Assembly: GCF_002088935.1 (NCBI RefSeq)
Contig: NZ_NCSS01000006.1
Span: forward strand, 1,768,407-1,832,406
DNA from: Henriciella litoralis
Lineage (GTDB): Bacteria > Pseudomonadota > Alphaproteobacteria > Caulobacterales > Hyphomonadaceae
Length of the DNA: 64,000 nucleotides
Direction: 5' to 3'
Position 1 is the stretch's first letter; every line of letters starts with the position of its first letter. The notes under the pieces were generated by a model. The model was not told where the DNA came from, searched no databases, and worked only from the letters and a program-made list of their open reading frames with translations. Position numbers and translations under genes: made by a program. Positions 33,308-40,800 of the stretch are shown in pieces.

Positions 33308-35674
33308 TCAGGCAATACCGCGTTCATCCTGATCAAGGCCAGACTCGTCAGGCTCCTCGATGGGCTTTGGCCGACTGATCAGATAGCCCTGCAGCTCTCC
33401 GCAGTTTGCCTGCAGCAATTGCAACGCTTGCTCTTCGGTCTCTACGCCTTCGGCGACCACCGGAATTGACAGGCTCTGGCCCAGCTTCAAGATCGCATCG
33501 ACAACCGCCAGCGACTTGGAATCCGTCCCCATTGAAGAGATAAATGACCGGTCGATCTTGATACGGTCAAACGGCAATTGCTGGATAAAACGCATCGACG
33601 AATAGCCCGTGCCGAAATCATCGAATGCAATCATTACGCCCAGTTTTTTGAGCTTTTCAAGCAGATTGGCGGCCGCCTCGATGTTCTGTATAAGCGCTGT
33701 CTCTGTGATTTCCAGTTCAAGTCGTTCCGGTGCCAGCTTCGACACGCGTAGCGCGTTACGAATATCGCCGTAGAGTTTCGGATCCAGAAACTGGCGGGCC
33801 GACAGGTTGATCGAAACACTGTAATCATTCGGCCAGCTGGCCGCAGCCCTGCAGGCTTCCATCATACACCAGCGGCCGATGTCATTGATCAGCATGCTCT
33901 GTTCTGCAATGTCGATAAAATCTGCAGGCATGAGCAAGCCGTGGCCGGGCCTTTTCCAGCGGATCAGCGCTTCATAGCCGAGAATGGCTCGCGTGCGCGA
34001 AGAGACCTTGGGTTGGTAGTGAAGTACGAACTCATTGCGTTCAACTGCCTGGGACAATGCGGTTTCGATGTCGCGGCGCGCCTCATAAATTTCATGCAAT
34101 TGGGCGTCATAGATGCGGGAACGGCCACGCCCCTCGGACTTGGCGGCGTAAAGAGCCCTGTCCGCCGATTTCAGCATTTGCCCGCCATCAAGACCGCGTT
34201 CTTCAATTAGAAATATGCCGGCGCTTGCCCCTGTGCGGATAAAGATACCTTCATGTCGAACAGGCTGGCAGAGTTCAGCGACGCAGGTTTTTCCAATTTT
34301 TTCAACGTCAGCCTGTTTCAGGCCGGGGCCGGTCAGGATGGCAAATTCGTCTCCACCAAGGCGAGCGATCACGCTACCTTCTGGCGTGATCGCCTCCAGA
34401 CGCCTTGAAGTTTCGATGATGACGGCATCGCCAGCCGCATGTCCGAACTGGTCATTCACATCCTTGAATTCGTCCAGATCGATCAGGATGAGCGCCGAAT
34501 GCCGGACTGGTCCGGTTTCTGTGACAAGCGCCAGTTCCCGCTGGAAGGCCTCACGATTTGCCAGCCCGCTTAGCTGGTCCTGGAAAGCCAGGACGCGGAT
34601 CTCCGCCTCGTATCGCAAGCGCTCGCGCAAATCGGTAATGGTGAGCACTGTGAAATTGCCGTCTTCACCAGCCAGCTTGCGACCACGTAGCTCAACAGGA
34701 ATTTCCTCTCCATTGGCAGAGCGGATGGTCGTTTCAAGGCGTCTCATGCCCGCAACATCTTCAGCGCTCAGCCCGGCGACACAGGAGACGGGCGTTCGTA
34801 AGAGTGCATCGCGCGTCCTCCCAAGAAGCTCGGCTGCGACCTTGTTCACCTCGACACATTCGCCCTTGGCATTCGCGATTATGATGCCTTCAGACGCCGA
34901 GTCGGCCAGCATGGCGATCCGTCTATTTCCCTGAGTGCGAATACGGCTGACGAATGCATCAAAGCTGGCTGCGGCGAAGGCGGCCAGCAGAATGATGACC
35001 ACACCGGCGATAATCCAGTGCCCAAGATCTGAAGGCTCCAGAACCCAGGAAATGTCTGCCAGCCCGGATAACGGAAAAACGGTCATAGCCGCTGTGCCAA
35101 CAAAATGGATGCCGGCAACACCCAGAAGCGTGGCTACCAACGTAATGCCACGACGCCAGTGACCTGCAGAAGCCCGGAAGTTGGCATAGGCCAGCAGGAA
35201 AAATGCCCAGCACACGCCAATCGCAGCGAGTACATAGCCGGCATCATACTCGATCAGCGCAGACGATTTCAGCGCCCCCTGCCCGTAAAAATGCATCGCC
35301 GCCAGCGTCATCGTCGCCAGGGTCCCTACCAGGAGCCGGCGCACCAGGGATGGCCGGCCGACCATAAGCTGCGACGCCAAAACGAAGCCGGCTATGGCCA
35401 GCAAAGCAGAGTTGGCTGTTGTCCAGCCATCAAAAGCCACGCTGAATCCCGGCTCGTAACCGAGCATGGCAACGAAATGTGTCCCCCAAACACTAAGACC
35501 CGCCGCGACACCCGAAACAGCGGCCCAGACCCGCATCCCCGTAACTGTCCGGCTCGCATGGCTCCGGTCAAAGACCACCAGCGAACAAGTTGTCCCCAAG
35601 GCGCACACGACCATTGCCAGCATCACGTAGATGGCAGCATGTTCGTCCTGAACGCAGGAAATTACTCTGTACAT
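33308..35674 (-). CDS. MHYT-PAS-GGDEF-EAL cyclic-di-GMP protein
   Basis: A 788-residue membrane sensor. Residues 1-235 form seven membrane segments with three MHYT-type motifs (THF at 65, MHF at 127, IHF at 189), a proposed copper or redox-gas sensor. A PAS domain (about 250-345, ASEGIIIANAKGECVEVNKVA) is followed by GGDEF with intact GGDEF at 440-444, and then EAL with EAL at 568-570, DDFGTGYSSM and later VVAEGVETEEQAL. Both the cyclase and phosphodiesterase signatures look active, so direction of output is not predictable. It is divergent from nothing obvious and ends close to the ABC ATPase. Cyclic-di-GMP would link sensing to motility or the glycan locus. Confidence 0.93.
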   Translation of the reverse strand: MYRVISCVQDEHAAIYVMLAMVVCALGTTCSLVVFDRSHASRTVTGMRVWAAVSGVAAGLSVWGTHFVAMLGYEPGFSVAFDGWTTANSALLAIAGFVLASQLMVGRPSLVRRLLVGTLATMTLAAMHFYGQGALKSSALIEYDAGYVLAAIGVCWAFFLLAYANFRASAGHWRRGITLVATLLGVAGIHFVGTAAMTVFPLSGLADISWVLEPSDLGHWIIAGVVIILLAAFAAASFDAFVSRIRTQGNRRIAMLADSASEGIIIANAKGECVEVNKVAAELLGRTRDALLRTPVSCVAGLSAEDVAGMRRLETTIRSANGEEIPVELRGRKLAGEDGNFTVLTITDLRERLRYEAEIRVLAFQDQLSGLANREAFQRELALVTETGPVRHSALILIDLDEFKDVNDQFGHAAGDAVIIETSRRLEAITPEGSVIARLGGDEFAILTGPGLKQADVEKIGKTCVAELCQPVRHEGIFIRTGASAGIFLIEERGLDGGQMLKSADRALYAAKSEGRGRSRIYDAQLHEIYEARRDIETALSQAVERNEFVLHYQPKVSSRTRAILGYEALIRWKRPGHGLLMPADFIDIAEQSMLINDIGRWCMMEACRAAASWPNDYSVSINLSARQFLDPKLYGDIRNALRVSKLAPERLELEITETALIQNIEAAANLLEKLKKLGVMIAFDDFGTGYSSMRFIQQLPFDRIKIDRSFISSMGTDSKSLAVVDAILKLGQSLSIPVVAEGVETEEQALQLLQANCGELQGYLISRPKPIEEPDESGLDQDERGIA

Positions 35675-35772
35675 TGCATCACCGCATTTTTTGTTACGGT
35701 GACGATTAGCCAGAAAGTCCTAAATTATAGTGCATTCAAAAGTTTACTATTCTGCCGGCAGCTCGGGCCCGG

Positions 35773-36279
35773 CTATTCCACGTCAGCCAGCCGGGTCAGG
35801 TTGAGCGCGATACATCCGGTGGCGGTTGCACCCCGACCCGCTGGTTTGCCGCGAATGACCTTATCGTCGGCATCATACGCCCCGTCGATCTCTGCCGCGC
35901 CATAATTTGATGGCTGCTCAATCCAGTCTGTCGGCAGGAGCTGCAACTGGCCATATTCGTCCAGCGTGCCCTCCATGTGGAACGCGCCCTTCGGAGCATC
36001 CGGGTTTGACATCAAAGGATAAAACCAGAGCGTCGCGGAAACCGGATAGGCACCGGCCGTCATGTCTGTGCCGTCCAGTGCTTCAACTGTCAGCGTCAGT
36101 CCGTGCGCGCCTGTATTCCGACAGAAATAGTCCCCCGCATAGGTGCCGGGAAGAGTCTTGAGACCTTCCACGAAAGGATCGGGCTCTGCTGGCGTTTCAG
36201 TTTGCTCGCTTTGCGCCCAGGCCGACGTTACGCCAACCAGAGACAACATCAGGGCCGCAGCCCAAGGTCTGTAAGTCAT
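35773..36279 (-). CDS. Exported protein, unknown
   Basis: A 168-residue protein with a clear signal peptide (AAALMLSLVGVTSAWAQ, cut near residue 22). The mature part has one likely disulfide (Cys in DYFCRNTGAHG and in GCIAL near the end) and strands alternating with turns (LTLTVEALDGTDMTAGAYP, HMEGTLDEYGQL), suggesting a small beta-rich domain. It contains VIRGKPAGRGATATGC, seen in no family I recognise. It is downstream of kdsA on the same strand with a 122-base gap, so it is probably its own unit. Confidence 0.7.
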   Translation of the reverse strand: MTYRPWAAALMLSLVGVTSAWAQSEQTETPAEPDPFVEGLKTLPGTYAGDYFCRNTGAHGLTLTVEALDGTDMTAGAYPVSATLWFYPLMSNPDAPKGAFHMEGTLDEYGQLQLLPTDWIEQPSNYGAAEIDGAYDADDKVIRGKPAGRGATATGCIALNLTRLADVE

Positions 36280-36401
36280 TTTATTCTCCCACCCGATGGC
36301 GACTTTGCCATCGCTTCAATAATCGCCAGAAGTGCGGCGCTTTGACAAGAGCGCAGCCGGGCGAAACGAGTGAGAGCTAGATGTCCCGGAGAGAAGCCGG
36401 A

Positions 36402-37256
36402 TCAGCCGTTGACGACGTCATGGATTGACTTCAGGCGAGCCAACAGCGCCTCAGCCCCATCGAGCGGCAGGCAGCTAGGACCGTCACACAGGGCCTTGTC
36501 GGGCTCGGGGTGAAACTCAAGGAAGACCCCGTCAGCGCCCGCTGCGATGGCAGACTGCGCAATAATGGGCACGCCTTCGCGCCGCCCGCCTGTGGAGCCA
36601 CCGGAGGTACGCGGGTCTGCGCCCGGCAACTGTACGGCGTGCGTCGCGTCGATCGTGACTGGCACGCCCAGGGCTTTCATGGCCGGAATACCAAGCATGT
36701 CGACGACCAGATTATTGTACCCGAAGCTGGAGCCGCGCTCACACAGAATGACGGGTGATTTCTCACCGACGACTTCACCAACCTTGGTGACGATGTTCTT
36801 GCAATCCCAAGGCGCCAGGAACTGGGCTTTCTTGACGTGCAGCCAGCCACCGCGGTCATGCACTGCCTTGGCGCCAGCGACGATCAAATCAGTCTGTCGG
36901 CACAGAAACGCCGGCACTTGCACAACTTCGGCAATTTCGGCGACCGGCTCTGCTTGCTCAGGCGTGTGATAGTCTGTGACGATCGGAACACCGAATTCGG
37001 ATTTCACGTCTTCCAGAATCTTCAGGCCGTCATCGAGACCGGGCCCGCGATAGGACTTTATCGAAGACCGGTTCGCCTTGTCGAAGCTGGCTTTGAAAAT
37101 GAAGGAGACATCGAGACGGGCGCAAACCTTTTGCAAATGATCGCAGATGCTCATGGCGAGATCCCGGCTCTCAAGCACGTTCATGCCGGCCATGACGGTC
37201 AGTTTCTGGCCGTCGCCGATTGAGATGCCATAGGCCGGAAGAGAAAGAGTGCTCAT
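36402..37256 (-). CDS. kdsA: 3-deoxy-8-phosphooctulonate synthase
   Basis: A 284-residue enzyme from ATG 37256 that condenses phosphoenolpyruvate with arabinose-5-phosphate to give Kdo-8-phosphate for LPS inner core. Motifs are FKASFDKANRSSIKSYRGPG, TDYHTPEQ, IDATHAVQLPGADP, GGSTGGRREGVP and EFHPEPDKALCDGP. The residue after GGM/AGM is Asn (MAGMNVLESRD), which places it in the metal-independent group, where metal-dependent enzymes have Cys. The frame is open to 37325 but the added part is not family-like. It is divergent from the threonine dehydratase. Confidence 0.95.
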   Translation of the reverse strand: MSTLSLPAYGISIGDGQKLTVMAGMNVLESRDLAMSICDHLQKVCARLDVSFIFKASFDKANRSSIKSYRGPGLDDGLKILEDVKSEFGVPIVTDYHTPEQAEPVAEIAEVVQVPAFLCRQTDLIVAGAKAVHDRGGWLHVKKAQFLAPWDCKNIVTKVGEVVGEKSPVILCERGSSFGYNNLVVDMLGIPAMKALGVPVTIDATHAVQLPGADPRTSGGSTGGRREGVPIIAQSAIAAGADGVFLEFHPEPDKALCDGPSCLPLDGAEALLARLKSIHDVVNG

Positions 37257-37442
37257 GAGATTTCCTGTAAGCTGCCTTCGTTCGCGCTTAGACATGTGCC
37301 GTCTCACCAGCAAGTCTGCAAGCACTCCGCGTTAGCGCCGCAGCTATTCAAGTGCACAGGGCTGTCCTGCAAGGCGTCACTGCCGCTTGCCCCACAGCAA
37401 AAACCAAATAGGGTGCGCCGCGTTCGCTGGAGTACCACAATC

Positions 37443-38657
37443 ATGACTGAAAAACTGCCGATCAGCCTCGAAGATGTGCAAGATGCCGCCCGGATTCTGG
37501 ACGGCCAGATTGAGCGCACACCCATGCGGCTGTCGCGCACCCTTTCAGCGATTACCGGCGCGACTGTCTGGATCAAGTTTGAGAACCAGCAATTCACCGC
37601 AGCCTTCAAGGAGCGCGGCGCCCTCAATAAGCTCGCTCGTCTGACCGACGAAGAAAAATCTGCTGGTGTCATTGCAGCGTCGGCTGGCAATCATGCACAG
37701 GGCGTTGCCTATCACGGGCGTCGTCTTGGGATTCCTGTGACCATCGCCATGCCGGTGACAACGCCGTTCAACAAGGTTGAACACACGCGCGCGTTTGGCG
37801 CACGTGTTCTGCTTGAAGGCACAACATTTGATGAAGCCAAGGCCTACGCCCAGACGATCCGCGAGGAGGAAGGGCTGACCTGGATCCATCCCTTCGATGA
37901 CCCGCTCATCATGGCCGGTCAGGGAACCGCTGCGATCGAGATGTTTGAAGATGGACCAGAGCTTGATGTGCTCGTCGTCCCGATTGGCGGAGGCGGCCTC
38001 ATCTCAGGCATGGCAACGGTCTCCAAAGCCCTCTCGCCCAAAACCAAGGTCATCGGCGTTCAGGCGGCGATGTACCCCAGCATGTTCGCCGCCATCAAGG
38101 GGCAGGACAGCAAGTCTGGCGGCGCATCGATCGCCGAAGGGATCTCGGTCAAGGAGCCGGGACAGCTCACCCGCAAGGTCGTCGAGGAATTGGTCGATGA
38201 AATCGTGCTGGTCGAAGAAGAGCACCTGGAACGGGCGATCACGCTTTTTGCTGATGTTGAAAAGACAATTGCTGAAGGCGCCGGCGCTGCTGGTCTGGCC
38301 GCTCTTCTCGCGCATCCTGAAAAGTTTGCGGGCAAGACCGTGGGCCTCATTCTATGCGGCGGCAATATCGACACAAGGCTACTGGCGTCCGTGCTGACCC
38401 GCGCACTGGTACGAGAAAAGCGGCTCGCCAATATCCGCATCATCGGGGATGACCGGCCCGGCCTGCTTGCGCTGGTCTCGAAAATCATCGGTGATAATGG
38501 CGCCAACATCATGGAAGTTGCCCACAACCGGATCGCCCTTGATGTTCCTGCAAAGGGCGCCGAATTCGACATCCTGATGGAGACACGGGATGCCCAGCAT
38601 ACCCAGGATATCATCGACGCCCTTGCCAGTGCCGGATATCCACCACGTCAGAACTAG
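37443..38657 (+). CDS. Threonine ammonia-lyase with C-terminal ACT domain
   Basis: A 404-residue PLP enzyme from ATG 37443; an upstream frame to 37296 overlaps the kdsA start and is less likely. It deaminates threonine to 2-oxobutanoate. The PLP lysine is in FENQQFTAAFKERGAL, the Ser/Gly-rich phosphate loop is PIGGGGLISGMA, and ASAGNHAQGVAYHGR is typical. The C-terminal ACT domain (about 330-400, IRIIGDDRPGLLALVSKIIG) suggests regulation by an amino acid. The single ACT is closer to the catabolic or short biosynthetic type than to IlvA with two. A weak stem-loop follows. Confidence 0.9.
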   Translation: MTEKLPISLEDVQDAARILDGQIERTPMRLSRTLSAITGATVWIKFENQQFTAAFKERGALNKLARLTDEEKSAGVIAASAGNHAQGVAYHGRRLGIPVTIAMPVTTPFNKVEHTRAFGARVLLEGTTFDEAKAYAQTIREEEGLTWIHPFDDPLIMAGQGTAAIEMFEDGPELDVLVVPIGGGGLISGMATVSKALSPKTKVIGVQAAMYPSMFAAIKGQDSKSGGASIAEGISVKEPGQLTRKVVEELVDEIVLVEEEHLERAITLFADVEKTIAEGAGAAGLAALLAHPEKFAGKTVGLILCGGNIDTRLLASVLTRALVREKRLANIRIIGDDRPGLLALVSKIIGDNGANIMEVAHNRIALDVPAKGAEFDILMETRDAQHTQDIIDALASAGYPPRQN

Positions 38658-38658
38658 T

Positions 38659-38686
38659 GCCTGCCAGGATGGTCAACTGATCTGGC
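38659..38686. terminator. Weak stem-loop after threonine dehydratase
   Basis: CTGCCAG, fourteen bases, CTGGCAG: seven-base perfect stem one base after the stop. No T-tract follows. Confidence 0.3.
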
Positions 38687-38755
38687 AGAGGTGACTTGGT
38701 AATAAAGCTTTTCTAGAGTCCCCGGCATAGCCCGATGACTGGAAGAATACGCCTT

Positions 38756-39619
38756 ATGATCAAGTCTCTCACTGGAATCCTCGCAGTATCAGCACTGGCC
38801 GCGTGCGGTGCACCGAAGCCTAAATTCGACGAGTTTTTTCCCTGGAACCCTGATCGTCCAGGCGTTGAGACAACTGAGAACGGGCTTCAATACGTCGTCA
38901 TAGAGGAAGGCCCCGAAGACGGCGCTTCCCCCCAGATCGATTCGACCGTTCAGGTCTTTTACGAAGGCCGTTTGACAGACGGCACAGTGTTCGATGGCAA
39001 CTTTGACGGAGCTCGTCCCGCCATGTTCGGTGTGGGCCAGGTCATCCCCGGATGGACGCAAGGCCTTCAGCTCATGTCAGAAGGCGACGAGTATGTTTTC
39101 TATATTCCGTCAGAGCTGGGCTATGGGCAAACGCCGCGCCCCGGCGGCGTCATCAAGCCGGGCGACGACCTCATTTTCCGGGTGCATCTGGAAAAAGTGT
39201 TCAAGCCAGAAGCGGCCGATGAAGCCGCCTGGTCGAAATACACGCCATGGGATTCCAGCAATCCGGATATCGAAGCGACCGATAGCGGGCTGGAATATGT
39301 CGTTCTGGAAAGCGGCAATGATGCCGGAAAAAGCCCTGCCCCAAGCGATACTGTCGTCGTACTTTATGAAGGCCGGTTCGCTGAAACTGGTGAGGTCTTT
39401 GACAGCGCCTATATGCGGGGCGAACCGATCATGTTCCCTGTCAATGGCGTTATTCCGGGCTGGCAGGAAGCGTTGCAATTGATGAAGCCCGGCGATCACT
39501 GGCTCATCCACGTCCCCTCGCAGATCGCTTATGGCGAAAAAGGGTATCCGGGCGCGATCCCCCCGAATTCGGACCTCAATTTCGAAGTAGAGTTGATTGA
39601 TGTGCTCGCAACGGAATAG
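38756..39619 (+). CDS. Lipoprotein with two FKBP-type peptidyl-prolyl isomerase domains
   Basis: A 287-residue protein from ATG 38756 (MIKSLTGILAVSALAACG), whose lipobox LAAC marks a lipoprotein, probably in the outer membrane facing the periplasm. Two FKBP domains follow, about 60-150 and 175-287. Both keep the core: FYEGRLTDGTVFD with GWTQGLQLM and YGQTPRPGGVI in the first, and LYEGRFAETGEVFDS with GWQEALQLM and YGEKGYPGAIPP in the second. The tandem FKBP arrangement is unusual; most bacterial members have one. The next gene is a paralogue of the same plan. They may help fold surface proteins. Confidence 0.88.
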   Translation: MIKSLTGILAVSALAACGAPKPKFDEFFPWNPDRPGVETTENGLQYVVIEEGPEDGASPQIDSTVQVFYEGRLTDGTVFDGNFDGARPAMFGVGQVIPGWTQGLQLMSEGDEYVFYIPSELGYGQTPRPGGVIKPGDDLIFRVHLEKVFKPEAADEAAWSKYTPWDSSNPDIEATDSGLEYVVLESGNDAGKSPAPSDTVVVLYEGRFAETGEVFDSAYMRGEPIMFPVNGVIPGWQEALQLMKPGDHWLIHVPSQIAYGEKGYPGAIPPNSDLNFEVELIDVLATE

Positions 39620-39663
39620 ATTTTGCTAGGAGATGATGACATCTTTGTTTCGAGGGGTTTGGG

Positions 39664-40704
39664 ATGGCTCAATCAATTAGCTCGCTGAAACGTTTCAGCA
39701 CAGCTTTCGCCAGCATGACTGTATCGGCTCTGATACTGTCCGCATGCCAGACTACACAACAACCACCGGCATATGAGACCAGTGCTGATGAGGCAGCTGT
39801 CGCTGCGATTAATGTCGACGAAAAGCAAGCTGCAAAGCGTGGATCGGCCTGTCCCGAATTCGCACGCGGTCCCGGCAAGCTCGCCCCCCTCTTTCCTGCA
39901 ACATGTGCCTCGATGCAGGAAACCGATAGCGGACTTCGCTGGATTGAGCTGGCCCAAGGCCCGGCTGATCGTGAGCCTCCACTCGACGGCGCGACTGTGA
40001 TCGTCGCCTACGAAGGCTACCTCGCAGATACCGGCGCCCGGTTCGACAGTTCCTATGAACGCGGCGAGGCATCTGTGTTTGTCATCGATCAGGTCATCCG
40101 CGGATGGACCGAAACCCTGAAGATGATGACGCCAGGTGATGAGTGGCTGGTCTACATTCCGGCCGATCTCGCTTATGGCGCGACCTCTCCGAGCGCCTCG
40201 ATCCCTGCCAATTCCGACCTGGTCTTCAAGATTCGGCTGGATGGCTTCCTCAATGCCGAGGAAGTTGCTGAGCTTCCACCAATTGGCGGCGTTTCCCCAA
40301 AGGTCTGGGAAAGCTTCCTGCCATGGGACACATCGCGCGAGGGCGTGCGAACCGAAGACTCCGGCCTCTCCTACGCAATCCTTGAGTCAGGCGACACGTC
40401 TGGCGCCAAGGTCTTCGCAGACGATTTCATCGCTCTGGATTACGAAGCGCGTTTGGCTGATACCGGCGAACTGATCTCGACGACATGGACCAGAGATGCC
40501 CCGCTCGTGGTTCGGGCTGGCGATCTTATTCCTGGCTTTGCGCAAATGGTCAGCATGATGCGCCCCGGCGATATCTGGATTGGACACCTGCCTGCGGCAA
40601 TCGCTTACGGCAAGACCGGACTGAGCGGCGTTGTGCCGCCAAATTCTGACCTTGCCTATGTCGTCAATCTGATTGCCATTAATCCACCCGTTACAACCGA
40701 GTAA
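39664..40704 (+). CDS. Lipoprotein with two FKBP domains, second one degenerate
   Basis: A 346-residue paralogue of the preceding gene, 44 bases downstream on the same strand. The lipobox is LSAC (SALILSACQTT). The first FKBP domain (about 105-205) keeps the FD pair (ARFDSSYERG) and GWTETLKMM. The second (about 240-340) reads GELISTTWTRD where FD is expected, and GFAQMVSMM where Trp is expected, so the active-site Phe-Asp and Trp are lost: it is likely a binding or chaperone domain without catalysis. A strong bidirectional stem-loop follows. Confidence 0.85.
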   Translation: MAQSISSLKRFSTAFASMTVSALILSACQTTQQPPAYETSADEAAVAAINVDEKQAAKRGSACPEFARGPGKLAPLFPATCASMQETDSGLRWIELAQGPADREPPLDGATVIVAYEGYLADTGARFDSSYERGEASVFVIDQVIRGWTETLKMMTPGDEWLVYIPADLAYGATSPSASIPANSDLVFKIRLDGFLNAEEVAELPPIGGVSPKVWESFLPWDTSREGVRTEDSGLSYAILESGDTSGAKVFADDFIALDYEARLADTGELISTTWTRDAPLVVRAGDLIPGFAQMVSMMRPGDIWIGHLPAAIAYGKTGLSGVVPPNSDLAYVVNLIAINPPVTTE

Positions 40705-40775
40705 CGACACGTCTCACTATTTTCCGGCCCACAAAATTTGCACCATACGGCGCAGAGACGCTTGTTACCAAAGCC

Positions 40776-40800
40776 AACATATACCGACCCGGTATATGTT
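40776..40800. terminator. Bidirectional stem-loop terminator
   Basis: AACATATACCG-ACC-CGGTATATGTT is a perfect 11-base stem with a three-base loop, between two converging genes. It abuts the stop codon of the minus-strand glycosyltransferase at 40801. On plus the stem runs into TTTTA; on minus its end AAAACAT is mirrored, so termination could work both ways, though the T-runs are short. Confidence 0.65.
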
